Positions 47,753-60,500 of a stretch of DNA of 64,000 bases are shown in pieces (position 1 is the first letter of the stretch; each line of letters starts with the position of its first letter). The stretch spans positions 8,082,366 to 8,146,365 of the forward strand of contig CAIIXF020000008.1 of NCBI GenBank assembly GCA_903813345.2, in the 5' to 3' direction. The notes under the pieces are model-generated. The model ran no database searches. It worked only from the letters and a program-made list of their open reading frames with translations, and was not told where the DNA came from. This DNA comes from Owenia fusiformis. Its lineage: Eukaryota; Annelida; Polychaeta; Sabellida; Oweniidae. The translations under genes were made by a program, and so were the position numbers.

Positions 47753-48236
47753 TTAACATTACTATGGTCATCACAGGCCTTGCAATTGTCACGGTTATAT
47801 ATACCAGGCTTATACGATAACAATACCACGGGCATGACAGGATCCTTACAAAACTTAAAAACACTTAATAACATGGTGGCGGTTGTGCCAGGCATAAGTC
47901 TTGCAATAGATAGCATGTGGAATTTGAGGCCCAGGCCCCTTGCCCCTTGTGGCACTGGTCAACCCCCCCCCCCCATTGTGGAATGAATCTGCCACAATGA
48001 GCTTAAATTCTTCACACATTGCTAAATATTTTATTCAATTCCACTCAAAGATATGAAATGACTTGATAGAATATATTTTCAAGGACACTTTTTGCAAGGG
48101 TCAATAACCATATAACACTTGCCATTTGACCTGCAGAAGCACATAGCTTGTTATTTCCTATGATAATATTTAGAGATTTTTACTCAATCATGATATTGAT
48201 GATTTGATGATGGTGATTTCATTAGGTCTATTAGAA

Positions 48237-48490
48237 TCTAAAACAGAAAAGAAAAGTGACCTTGGATGCAGTTGTTGGTTATACTGTGCAGTGCAGTTAT
48301 ATGAAATACTGTGTTACGGTAGGCAACAAGAATTGGACACACTTTACCTAGCTATGTGTGGATAAAATCTAAAACAAAAAGAAAAGTGACCTTGGATGTG
48401 GTTGTTGGTTATATAATGCAGTGCAGTAATATGAAATACTTTGTTCTGGTTTGCTCGAATTGGACACACCTACCCTAGCTATGTGCGAAT
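48237..48490 (+). repeat. Direct duplication, 130-bp unit
   Basis: The phrase GAAAAGTGACCTTGGATG occurs at 48251 and 48381. The following text (GGTTGTTGGTTATA, ATGAAATACT, GAATTGGACACAC) is shared in order. Confidence 0.85.
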
Positions 48491-49640
48491 GTTATAATGT
48501 ATACTGCCTCTCTTTTCAGGCAGAATTACATTATTAACAGGGCCATATTTTACATCAGACAGGGTAATATAATTTAATGATGTCACGGTTAGTACATTAT
48601 TTGTCATCGTCATGGTTGTAACATACAGTGTTACTAAATTTGATATAGTCACGGTTGTAAACATTGTCACTGTTGTTAAAGACAGTGTGATATTATTTTA
48701 CATCGTCACGTTTCTATCAGACAATGTTACGCTACTTAATATTGTCACGTTTCTATCAGACAATGTTATACTATTTAATATTGTCAGGGTTGTACAGGAC
48801 AGTGTCATATGATTTAACATATTCATGGTTGTACCACACATTATTTGTCATAGTCACGGTTGTATCAGACATGTGTTACATTTTCTACCACTGTCATCGT
48901 TGTACCCGACAGTTTAACACTGGTGCAACCATGACAAAGTCATTTATGTGACACTGTCAGGTACAACCGTGACAATTTTAAATCATGTAACACTGTCAGG
49001 TAGAACCCTGACACTGTAAAAAATATATCAAACTGTCTGGTACAACTGTGACAATGTAACATTCAGTAACACTGTCTGTTACAACTATGACAATTTCAAA
49101 ATCTAACACTCTGGTAGAACTGTGACAATGTTCAATTATATCACACTGTCTGATACAACTGTTACAATGTTGAATTATATTACACCATTTGGTACAGCCG
49201 TGACAATGTAAAATTTAGTAACACTGTTTGGTAAAATCTGTGACAATGTAAAATTTAGTAACAATGTTACAACCATGACATTGTCAAATAATATAACACT
49301 GTCTGGTACAACAGTGACAATATAAGATAATATAACACTGTCTGGTACAACTGTGACAATATAAGATAATATAACACTGTCTGGTACAACAGTGACAATA
49401 TAAGATAATATAACACTGTCTGGTACAACAGTGACAATATAAGATAATATAACACTGTCTGGTACAACTGTGACAATATAAGATAATATAACACTGTCTG
49501 GTACAACAGTGACAATATATTAAGATAATATAACACTGTCTGGTACAACTGTGACAATGTCAAATTATATCACCCTGTCTGAATAATAAGGCAATAATAT
49601 ATCATTCTCATTCTGCCTGAAAACAGAGGCAATGTTAAAC
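48490..49640. repeat. Mirrored minisatellite inside a foldback (39-bp unit)
   Basis: From about 48930 to 49580 the plus strand repeats AACACTGTCTGGTACAACAG followed by TGACAATATAAGATAATAT, period 39 bp in the most regular part (49295-49530). From 48540 to 48925 the same unit occurs in reverse complement. The whole is bracketed by inverted ends containing CTTTTCAGGCAGAAT (left) and ATTCTGCCTGAAAACAG (right). The left half is more degenerate. The 39-bp period (13 codons) keeps a frame open, which explains a 98-residue repetitive ORF. Confidence 0.85.
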
Positions 49641-51206
49641 AATATTGATTAATAATTGAAGAAAAGTAACAACTTTTTAAAAAATCACTGTAACGGCCAT
49701 CTTACATCATACAAAACAAATAAGGGTGTCACAGTGTAAAAAACTAAAATCTATTTCCACTATTCAAAACATTTATTATACTAGACCCATGCAGAGGTTG
49801 TTATCATTGCTTCTGATGGATAGTAAAGTACACCTGTATAATGTGCTGGAAAGCTGCGGCCTTTTTGTTATTTAGGGAGTTTTACCCATGTTCATTTTGG
49901 GAAAAATTGGTAGAAAAACATGAAAATAATAGAGGCTTCACAAACACACTCTACAAAACAAACCAAAATATACAAAAGTTAGAAGAGGTACATATTTTTT
50001 ATTTTTCCATAAAATATTGCAAATAGTAAATGATACATGATAGTTAAATATCGATCCAACTCTCTGAAAAATTGTGGATTAGGAAAGTTACAGAATCAGT
50101 TTGAGTTAAAAGTGCAGATCTTAACTGTGTTTCGAAATACCGTTTCTGTAACTTAGTGAGGAATTAAATCGACGATTCTGTTGCCTTCTGAACTATTTGT
50201 TCGCAAATGTGTACATTTTCTTAAACATATGTTTCTAATACACGTTTGTGTTAAAAATGGAGTGAGAATTCTGCCTACAAGGTGTGAAATAAGGAAAAAA
50301 GAAAAATCGTAGTTTCGATGTTCCGAAATTTTGTTACCGAAACGAACCGTGTAATCGAGTGGATCACCAGTGACCTTACCATTGTCAGGGTGTTGCGATG
50401 TACATCTGTATTTGCAGAGGGTTTGACTTCTTTTTGAATCAGGAAATTCAATGAGTACAAAATTTCAAAACATCAGCTTTTTCCACAGATGAAATTTTGT
50501 CTTGTCCAAAGTGAGCATGAATTCTAAAACAATTTGGGATTTGATGACTAATGAAGTAATGGATTGGTTAACTAATTTTTATGTCACCATCACAAGAAGT
50601 GACATATTGTTAGTCTCCAGATTTTTTGTGGATGGTGTTTGGTGGTTGGTATCCGGGGTTCAGTGTCTGTAACAAATGGCACTGAGGTGCATGTTATAAT
50701 TAAAGCATGTTAAATGTTATGTAGCATGTTAAATGTAATGTGTCATGTGCCTTGTATAGTATTCTCAGATTGGAAGATGACAATGTAATGAATTAATGTC
50801 TATGATTAAATGTTAAAGTATTGTGCACTAGGTACAGGGTGTACATAGAAATATGTATCCCTTCCCACTATATACTCTATGGTTATAATCGATAGGCTTA
50901 TGTGAGGAAATTCTAGAATGAGTTACTTTCACTTAAAAGAGTTGGAAATTCTTAGTTCCCAGAATTGATTATAGATGCAGACAGTCTAGTTCTTTATGAT
51001 TCTTAGAAAGTTAATTGCTTACTATGTTTTTGTTCTGGCGATATATATTTATTTATATATTATTTATATACAGCCAGAACAAAAGCGATAGGCAATTAAG
51101 AATAACGTAAACATAAGAAACAAATAAAATTGTTTAAATTGTATGCAACTTGCATGCTGGGTATATTGGTGGCTGTATGTGTTAATTTCCAGAATTTTAT
51201 TTTCAG
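49641..51206. other. Upstream region of the RNF213-like gene; no coding exon seen
   Basis: No coding exon was recognised. The stretch 50100-50480 is less AT-rich than its surroundings and could hold promoter or untranslated sequence, but no start site can be read. An imperfect hairpin (arms around TGTTTTTGTTCTGGC and GCCAGAACAAAAGCG) lies at 51031-51100. A shared 110-bp block with an AAGTGAAAGT motif lies at 50900-50990. Confidence 0.35.
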
Positions 51207-51560
51207 ATTGATCATATCAAAAGACAATCATGGTTTTCTGCTGGCGTTGTAGAACCCAATTGCAAGTTGGGACTGCTTTATGCTATTGTGGGGCGTTACA
51301 AACAACAGTATTTGGACAGGGTGTACAGAATAATATATATCATGGAGGAATGAATCAGAACCAGGGAACCATACCTTTGAGGGGAATGGCTGGTGGTTCA
51401 GCCATGGATCCATTATTTCTTCAGGAACAATTGGCAACAGGCCTTCATCAAGTAAACCAGGGGCCACCACAGCAACATGTTCCTACCCAATCATTGAACC
51501 AACAAGTCAAGTATCCTCCAGGGTGTCAACAAACAGGATCCAACAGCGAACACTCAACTG
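51207..51560 (+). CDS. RNF213: RNF213-like exon 1: start codon and N-terminal Cys cluster
   Basis: The acceptor TTTATTTTCAG ends at 51206, leaving 23 nt of 5' UTR before ATG 51230 (A at -3, G at +4). An upstream untranslated exon is therefore expected. Residues 1-20 contain C-x2-C and C-x-C pairs (FCWRCR and LCYCG), comparable with the CxxC...CxxC zinc ribbon at the start of vertebrate RNF213. The rest is Q/G/N-rich. The donor is CTG|GTGAGT at 51561. Coding phase 1 at exit. Confidence 0.8.
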
Positions 51561-54500
51561 GTGAGTGAAGCTACCTTGTTTAATTACTTAAAGCTACATG
51601 TACTTTGTGATAATTTGATAAATTGATCATTTTTTCAAGATTAGAAACCAGATCTAGTTTCCATATACATTTCACAATTCTCATAAAGAATACTACAAAA
51701 CAAATGGTTTTAAGTCATAGCTGATCATTTATCATCAGGGGATGGATCTGAAAACTAACAAGGGGCCCAAATTTCAAGTCTGAAAAGAATCTTCCAAACT
51801 TTTTTTCTCAGCCCATCTCGAGGGGGGGGGGTGCCATTTACAGAAACAACAAAAACTTTTCTTTGATTCTAGTAACTAGTTCTTGCGCTAGAATCAAAGA
51901 ACATTGGAGACCTACATTACTGTCCACTGGAGGTCTTGCTTCTGTGGTTATTGAACATTCCATGTAATATGGTCATAATATAAATTGGAAAAATGTAAAA
52001 ATCATATAATGAAATAATGAGAGTCATGATAATGGGTATCATGGACAATTCAATCTTGAAAAATTCTCGTGGATACAGGTCGAAAGTCTTGATATAATCA
52101 AATTGTTTTTCTCTGAAGTAATGAATAACATTGTTTAAAGCTATTGTATAGACTGCAGAGATGAACTTACATTCATAAACAGGGTTCTCAAACAACTTTT
52201 TCTTTTTTATTATTCCATTGATAGACCTGTATGTAAACACTTTTCCGGCAGGATAAACATTCAGAAATGCCTTTTGCCTCAGAATGCTTTCTTTACAAGC
52301 CTTGCTTCAAATAATGATTCTTTGACTAACTTCTTCAAATACATCTCATAATATACATGTACAGTGTTTAGTAATACTGCAGAGCATATATCCCAAGCTA
52401 TAGTGTAGTGAAGTTATAGGTTAAAGAATGAAAAGAAATGAGAAGTCAAGAAGAATAAAAGAATGGGTATCGATATGGCGAACTTTTTGAACACACGTTT
52501 CTCTTAAATCTATAGTCATCAAAAATTTCTGAAAATCTTACAAATTGTCAATTTAATGGCCATCTTTTGAATGGTAACAATATTATTTGAAATAGATATA
52601 CATACTTCCATCTATATTGTTTTAAAAAACACATCAAACACTTGTTTTTTTGTTCTTGGTTTCATGTTTCCAGAGTGAAATGAAACATCTTTCCGAACCT
52701 CATTGGAACAAAACGACATAAACACAACATGTTTAGGTCTCTCAATATTGTAATTGTACAAATGCAAAAGGAAATTTTGGTTGATTTTAAAAAAGTATCT
52801 TGTTAATGAAATAAAAGGTTTTCTTGATTTTTATCTATTTTGGGGGGATTTTGTTTTAATTTTTTGAATTTTTTTTTAAAATCAACCAAAAATTCCTTTG
52901 TATAACTTTAATATTGAGAGGTCTGAAAACATGTTGTATTTGCTATTTTGTTCCAACAAGGTTCGGAAAGACATTTTATTTCATTCTCAATAATTAGTAG
53001 AAAGTAGCAAAAATGATTGCACAAAAAAAACAAAAAATGTTAACAAAAACAGTTATGTAAAATATTTCTAAATAATTTTCGCATTAAATTGTTGTCAATC
53101 AGTCAACATTACATAAAATACCATGTTTTTTACAGAATTTTTTCAATGATTGGTTTAAGAGAAAAACATTGTTGAATTCAGTTCTCCATATCAATACCTA
53201 TCCTTTAGATAATAGAACTTTTCAAGGGGCCTTTATTTTCATATTTTTATCTGCTGATGTTTATTGTACTTAATGTTTGAATCATTGCAAATTGGTCCCA
53301 TAGTGGTAAAATATTCAGTGACTGCCATATCTTGTAATAAATCATGAGCCATAAGAAACACAATTAATTGGTTCAACTTATTAAACTATTTTTAAAACTT
53401 TGTACCTAAAGTCACTATAAAGTACATTGTACCTCACCATGTGAGATGAGTACCCAATATTTTATATTATATATGTATTGATTTTTATTAGGACCGACTG
53501 AGAATCAAGGATTCGAGGATTTCAAGAGTTTGTCAGATTACTGCAAAAATGAAGTATTAGAATCCAAGAAACAGAACCTCGATACAAAGGAGACCTCCAT
53601 AGATATACCTATTGAAGTAGATGATACTTGTAACACAGGGAGTAATCGTGTTAGAAAGAGAAGTGGTGGTGCAGTTAAAAGCAATGTTCAGGAACAAAAT
53701 GTTTCCACAACAGATAACACAGATAAAAACGGAAACAAAGAGAAAGGCAATGAAAAGTTAAGTGGTGAAGAAACACAAACAGATGTTGTTATGGATGAAG
53801 CACGGCCTAAGGAGAATCAATCTAAGAAGGAGAGTGATGAGAAGGAGCAGAATGCAGCTAAAACTGATTCATCCAAAGAACAAACTGAGAAAATGATGCC
53901 TGAGGTTAATTTGTTTATAAATTATGTAAAATACATTTGTACCATAGCCATGTCCAATAAATTATTTGTCTGTTCAGAATCAGAAAAGAGGATCTTTTTG
54001 CTCACTCACTACCATGAGTTTCTGTAATATAATGTGATTTTTCTAATCATTAACAGTCAGTTGTAATTGTAGCCAGATTGAGAAGAGTTGAAAGAGAGAG
54101 CTTCTAGTATTTATTTGTCTTATGCCAAAAATATATCATGAAAGTTTATGTATAATTTGCAACCAACAAACAAGTATTCATGAGCTGACTTCTTTTCAGG
54201 AAAAAGAATATAGAAAGTCAGAACAGACAGAAAACTATGTTGAACCTAAAGCGAAAAAGAAGAAAGGAAATGATAAGGCTAAGGATGGGGAAAAGAAGAA
54301 CAAGCAGAAAGAGAATATTGAAAAATCAGACAAAAGGTAATATTATTTAATTTTGAAGCTGTTATATTTACCTAAGAATTGATCAATTGCTCAATTCACT
54401 GAAGACTCTAAAATATTAAATCATCAGGAAAATTGTACTATCAATTTGTAAGAGTTGCTTGATTTTGAAATTTTTCAGATTTTGAAGTTAACATAGTCAT

Positions 54501-57500
54501 TTGATAAAGGACGATTCTTGGTTTGGAGAACAGTCTCCTGGGCTAATAATTTTTTTCATGAAAAATATAGAAATATTACCCAAATTAAACTATGAATATT
54601 CAAAAGAGGACATTTAAATCTACAAGACGTAAAAATAATAACAAATTGGTCTGAAGCAAGGATAGCGCTCAATTAGACTGATTCAATAAAATACAAGTCT
54701 CGATTTGGGGAAAGAAGTTCAGCAGTGTACTGCGCTAATATTTTTTTGCGAAAAATCTAGAAATATAACCAAATTAAATTATGACTATTCAAAAAAAGAC
54801 ATTCAAATCTATATTATGTAAAAAAATCAAATTTGTCTGAAGCAGGGATAATGCTCATTTAGATTGATGAACTTTGTTCTCCAAACCGAGAATTGTCCTT
54901 TCAAAAACTCAGAATGATATTTTTTGTATGGTGATATTATAATCTTGTTATAATCCTGATCTTAAATTGTAATACAGGTCAAATCATGAGGGTGCATTTA
55001 TTCTAAAGTCAGCTCACTAAGCCCATGTCACATAATTTTTGATCACAAAATATTATAAAGTTCTATGTTATTTAGGTCAAATAATGGACCGAAAATCAAA
55101 ATAGTGTTCCACGCCTTGCTGTCACCTAAATTTGGTTTCAAACCTAATGCTGATGAAGTTGTAATAAAAGGAGATTTTCTACCTGGAGAATGGAAGCACA
55201 GTGGACTAGTTATGAAATATGAAAGGTATGTAACCTGTGTAGGATGTAGTCTTCAATGATTGAGATGTTATCAATATCATCATCCAATCGCACCGCTAGT
55301 GGGATATACTAATAGTCTAATATGGACTATATATTGTAGTTACCTTGAAGATGGCAGCATTGTGTTTATTGACATAATCATAATCTATGAAACTGCTGTT
55401 AGCGAGATCAATAGTGCAAATAAACAAGGAAATAGTTCATTCATGGAACGAAGCGTGAAACTTTCCATATATCTTCCATATACATTCATCTTTGATTTAA
55501 GAGGTGAGACATTTTTTTGGTCCACTAGAATGACCAAATTCATTACAAATGCCCCCTCCCACCAAATCCTGGGCGGTGGGGGAGAGAATTTATTTTTTAT
55601 TTTTAAAAATATGTTTAAATATGCTCATATTGCAGATTTAGCATGCTTCTTTCATAGTTAAGACAGATTGGCATTATAATAAGATGATTTCTCATGAATT
55701 TTAACATTTTTAAAGCCTGACCGAGGTTGACACCCACTTTTCTTATATTGAATATATTCATTTAATCAGATCTCCATTTTTGGTCTAAGAAATAATTGCT
55801 ATTCACTTTTCAGCTAGATAACATCAGATTCCTTTCTTAATTATGATCTTAGGTGTTGCAATTAATCTAAGAGTTATATTACTTAAGGTTTCGGGGTAGT
55901 TATCAGAAATTTACACCAAACAGGAAATGAAAAAACCATGTGGATTTTAGAATTGTTTGAACTAAGATAACAGAGTTCTGCTTTAACCTTCTATCAGTTT
56001 TACTACTCCTATATATCATTTACATGACCAGGATCATAATGGTCATTGTCAAAATGACCCTTACCATGCTGAAATAGCTTTTTCAGCCCTCTGAAATTGT
56101 GACTGAAAAAAAGTTAAAAGTTCAGGTAACTGAACAGAATATATTGAATTTTTAAGAAAATGAGCCCATTATATTATTCTGTTCACTGACCTTTTGGAAA
56201 CACTAACTTTTAGTAGAGCTGGCTTCAAATGTCGGAATGGTCGATTGTCAGTCGAATTCTCTCTGCGACACCCATGTCGACACAACGCCTCTTGATCGAC
56301 AGTCGGAACTCACAACATAATAAGCTATTTCCCTATGAATTAAAATCTTTGTTACTACCTGCTGTATGGAGTATAAATTTTCTTTTTTGTTTTGATCGAC
56401 TTCCTGCTCTCGAATTAAGTCTTGGGGCTCCTTGAGATTTACCCTCGAGATTTATTTTCAATGGCTGCCCGGAAATAACAACAGAAATCGTAGTTTTATG
56501 TCTATTTATTGCTTTTTCGTCAAAGTCTGATACTTACACATGGTTTACATGTAAGTTAGATATAAAACATACAAGTGAGGATGACTATTGTGCATCGTAT
56601 TGCTAATTACAAGCCTAGAAAATCTAAAATTCAGACGGATTTTCTTCAAATTTTTTTTCATTTTTCGAATATCATTGGACCCGACAATGTCGATATCATT
56701 GTCGATCGAGAGCTCCGACATGTCGACATTAAAATCCTATTCGATGCCAGCTCTAACTTTTAGTATTTTCAGTCACATTTTCAGAGCGCTGAAAAGGCTA
56801 TTTCTGCATGGTAAGGGTCATTTTGACCATGACCATTGTGATTCTGGCAATGTAAACGATATATGGGAGTAGTACAACTGACTGAAGATCAAAGCAGAAC
56901 TCTAAATTCTAAAATCCACATGATTTTTTCATTTCCTGTTTGGTGTAAATTCCCAATAACTACCCCGAGACCTTAAAACCTTTATGTAATATTTTTTTTA
57001 TTATTAGAAGGAATGAATGAGAACAAGGTGCAAGCTTTTAAATATCCTTTAAGTCTTAAAAGCAGATTCCTTCCTGAAAGTGACACACTTTAACCAGAAC
57101 CAGAAGGGCCACAGAGTGACAGCTTCAGTACATTCTTCTGAAGAAAGCCTATGCTACATATACATCTGTTGAGAATCTTGACAATGGAATACCTAAAGAG
57201 TTTGATAATGCCCAACAACATGTACCAGTTTTCAAGTTTTGGTTTCTAGTTATTCAAATTGAACTCCTCTGCCTTAACTATGTGAGAGCTATCGGAAAAC
57301 TTCCCCTTTACCTCCAATCAATAAGCAAGCTTCTCCCTGTTTTTTTTCATTTTTGACCACTCCAACTATACTTGACGGGTTCCAGTACATCTAAGGGATA
57401 TGGTACAACTACAAAAAAACACCCAAAGATCTATGAAGCCTTCTTGAAGGGCCACTTCACAGTGAGTAAATTGAGACGAAGCTTTTCTGCCATAGCAATC

Positions 57501-60500
57501 AATCAAGCTCATGAGCAGAAACACAATCTTGTTAAATCAGATGGCGGAGCAGTGGGGCTCTTTGATTACCAGACAGCTCTACAGAAGTGGATGGTTGGAG
57601 GGCCTGAATAAGCCAGACTGATCACCGAGTTTGAGAATAATATATTTGATGATCAAGATGAGGACCTATGTAATCATGAACAATGCAAAAGTATTCAACA
57701 AAAGTTCATCAAAAGAGACATCAACAGACTTGTACTCCTTAGACAACAAAGAAATTGTAACATCAACACCGTTATATGAAATGGAGCAAGCTGGCCGGGA
57801 TTAGTACACATTGTACATTAAAGAAAGACTGGTTGACAGAACAAACCCTTTAGCAGACACTATAAAGAGAAACAACTACAAAATATTTAAAGAACAGAAA
57901 ACAAAGATGAATGTAAACAAGGAAACATGACTGTGCCCTTTTCTCAAAATGACAAATAAGTCCAAACTATTAGAGCAGCTACCCACTGAAATCAACAAGT
58001 TGAATGCCCATAGGTAGAAGCATTGCTCCTTGATGGTGCAGCCATTGTGCACCTTTTGAAACTCCAACAGGCCAAAATATTCCAACAGTACTCAGATCAT
58101 GTGTTCAATGAATAGAACGACTAGACATTGTGTTGGATCAGTACCTGGAAAACAGTTTAAAACTATCAATCAGACAGAAAGGAGGAACAGGCAAACAAAG
58201 CCTAGTGGAACCAAATTCACAATCGCAATGGATAGCTTTTGGAAATGGGAAAAATTATCCAACCCATGAAATGGCAGCTTCCCTTGGACTTAACAAGGCC
58301 ACTTGTCTCCCCTTATTTCATGCCCTCACTGGTTAAGACACCACATCTGGATTCTATGGTAAATCCAAAACAACAGCATGGAAACAATGGAATGCTTATC
58401 CCTAAATTGACAAACACCCAATTTTGGCTGAAGATCCAAATAAGTTAGCCGTAGTTATGCCAATCATTGAACCTTTCATTGTTATTTTATACAATACAGA
58501 AAGCAACAAAACAACTATAAATGCTGCAAGACAAGAAATGTTCATGAAGAAAACCACACAAAGTGAGAACATTCCCCCAACATTAGACGCAGTATATGTA
58601 TGGGGGCAGTCCACTATAGCCATCCCAGTCATTCCACCACCCTCACAATGGGGTTGGGAATCAGTCAACACCAAGACTGGAAAAATGATTTGGGTTCCAA
58701 TGTGGAAGACACTACCCCAAGCCTCAGGTGCTTTTAAAAATGCATTTGGAAGCAACAATGTTCAACTAAGCACTGCAAATGCTTTAAAGCCAATCTTCAA
58801 TGTACCACCCTGCGTTTGTGTAATGGGGAATGTGAACATTAATTGATAATGGCATATATAATACTTGAGTCCATACAGGTTCTTAATAAGGTAACTGATC
58901 AACTAGTCAGATAGTGCTTTCATTAAAACCTAACAGAATCAATTTATATTTGTGATTAACACATATTATATCTTAATCACTAAAAGTGGGCGTGGCCAAT
59001 AACAAGCCTTTCTTATAGCATATATTATATAAATATCATTAACTGATTTATCCTTATCCATTTTGTTCAGCAAAACTAGGTAACTTTCCTATTCATAATC
59101 AGAAGATTCACTAACTTGCATACTTAACTTGTTGATAATATGGGCGTCGCCCCCATTCAGACTTTAACAATGGATATCCATGAGAAATGCTTATGTAATC
59201 TTAGTTATTATTTTGAGCATACTAAAAGCATACTAAAACTGCAATATGAGTATATTCAAACATATTTTTAAAAAGAAAAAAATTCTCTCACCCGCACTCC
59301 CAGGATTTGGTGGAGGGAGGGGATAATTGTAATTTTTTTTATCGTTCTAGTGGACCAAAAAAATGTCTCATGCTCTTAAATCAAAGATAAATGTATGCTG
59401 ATGATATATTGAAAGTTTCACGCTTCGTTCCAAGAATGAACTATTTTGACACTATTTATCTCACTATGTATACTATTTATCTATTTATTTAATTTAATAA
59501 TATGTTTACAGAACAATTGATGGAGGTTACCAAGAGCTTAGTGGTTCTATGGATATTGATGCTAGTAGAGTCCATGGAAAGAGCAAACAATACAAATATG
59601 CTGTCATTCCCCAAGGTCATTTAATTAGTGATGGCTGTTATGAATCCATTAAAAAAGGCTTTGGAAATCATAAAAACCGTTCACTCCGGATACCAATATC
59701 TCACAAACGTATGTATTTCTACAGCATGTTGTTATGATATAAAGCGACTATCCAAGAAAAAGTGAACCACATTTAAGTTTGTATTCACGATTCTGAAGTT
59801 CTTAAGACAAATCAATGTTTTGATCCTCATGAACTTATCTATCGAATAAGTGAACTTTGAAAAAACTGTTCTCTATTGAAATATATTACGAATCAAAATA
59901 TATGTATGGGTTTTCTGATATATTAACTCTGAACTTAAGGAGTGACCAGTCATTATTATGCGACAATTTGGTCTAATTTCAAAGATTCATTTGAAGACTT
60001 TAAATAATAATGAAATATATACCTTTTGTGGCCATTGTGGCTGTACAATGATGTTTTCATTTTTGCTCACTTTAATCCGTTTTTATATAAAGCCGTTTTA
60101 ATTTGGATATTCCATTGTTTACTTCATATTATTATCGTGTATTTTTGTGTAAAATACAAACTGCACATCTCATTCTGAATTCAAGTTTTCTCCAAAATTC
60201 TTGAGAGGATCTTTTTTACAATTTCAGTACTTCTTATTTATTTTTTATTGATGAAAAGTTTTAAGAAAAATCCTTGGAGCGGATTTTTAATAAAATAACT
60301 TTGAAGTTGTTGAAGAAAATCATGATTTTGTCAAAATGTATTTCGTGTTTTTACGTTTTTATGAACATAATACTCAATTCTAGATTTTACCTTATCCAAA
60401 GGTACTAGAGATATGTAGTTAACATTACTAGATCGAGCTGATAAAACACTAGAATACACTTTTTAATTGTGATTTTAGCTCATAGGGATAATTTTCTACA

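Larger units (their letters stand above)
55400..59466. mobile_element. Roughly 4-kb long-TIR DNA element in RNF213-like intron 4
   Basis: Arms of about 240 bp face each other. The left arm runs through GGAACGAAGCGTGAAACTTT (55446) to GAGAGAATTT, then ATATTGCAGATTTAGCATGC near 55640. The right arm (59215-59450) holds the inverse of these. Outer ends are fuzzy; TAGTTCATTC is the last strong match and weaker similarity continues to 55400 and 59466. The interior holds a TTAA-type foldback (55887-56972) and a decayed protein gene (57140-58846, plus strand). Without the nested elements it would be about 3 kb. Confidence 0.7.

Noticed and set aside
47627-47986. 119-codon ORF and its antisense partner
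   Set aside because: Most of it is the right arm of the TTAA foldback; the mirror arm gives a similar ORF at 46882-47106.
49267-49563. 98-codon ORF with a 13-residue repeat (LYQTVLYYLILS type)
   Set aside because: Translation of the 39-bp minisatellite; the period is a multiple of three.
53905-54027. Extension of RNF213-like exon 2 to the stop at 54027
   Set aside because: Passing the GAG|GTTAAT donor breaks the phase with exon 3 and adds a hydrophobic tail foreign to the charged region.
55260-55661. 133-codon ORF after exon 4 of the RNF213-like gene
   Set aside because: It overlaps the left arm of the 4-kb element, whose inverse occurs at 59215-59450, and follows a strong donor; not a coding exon.
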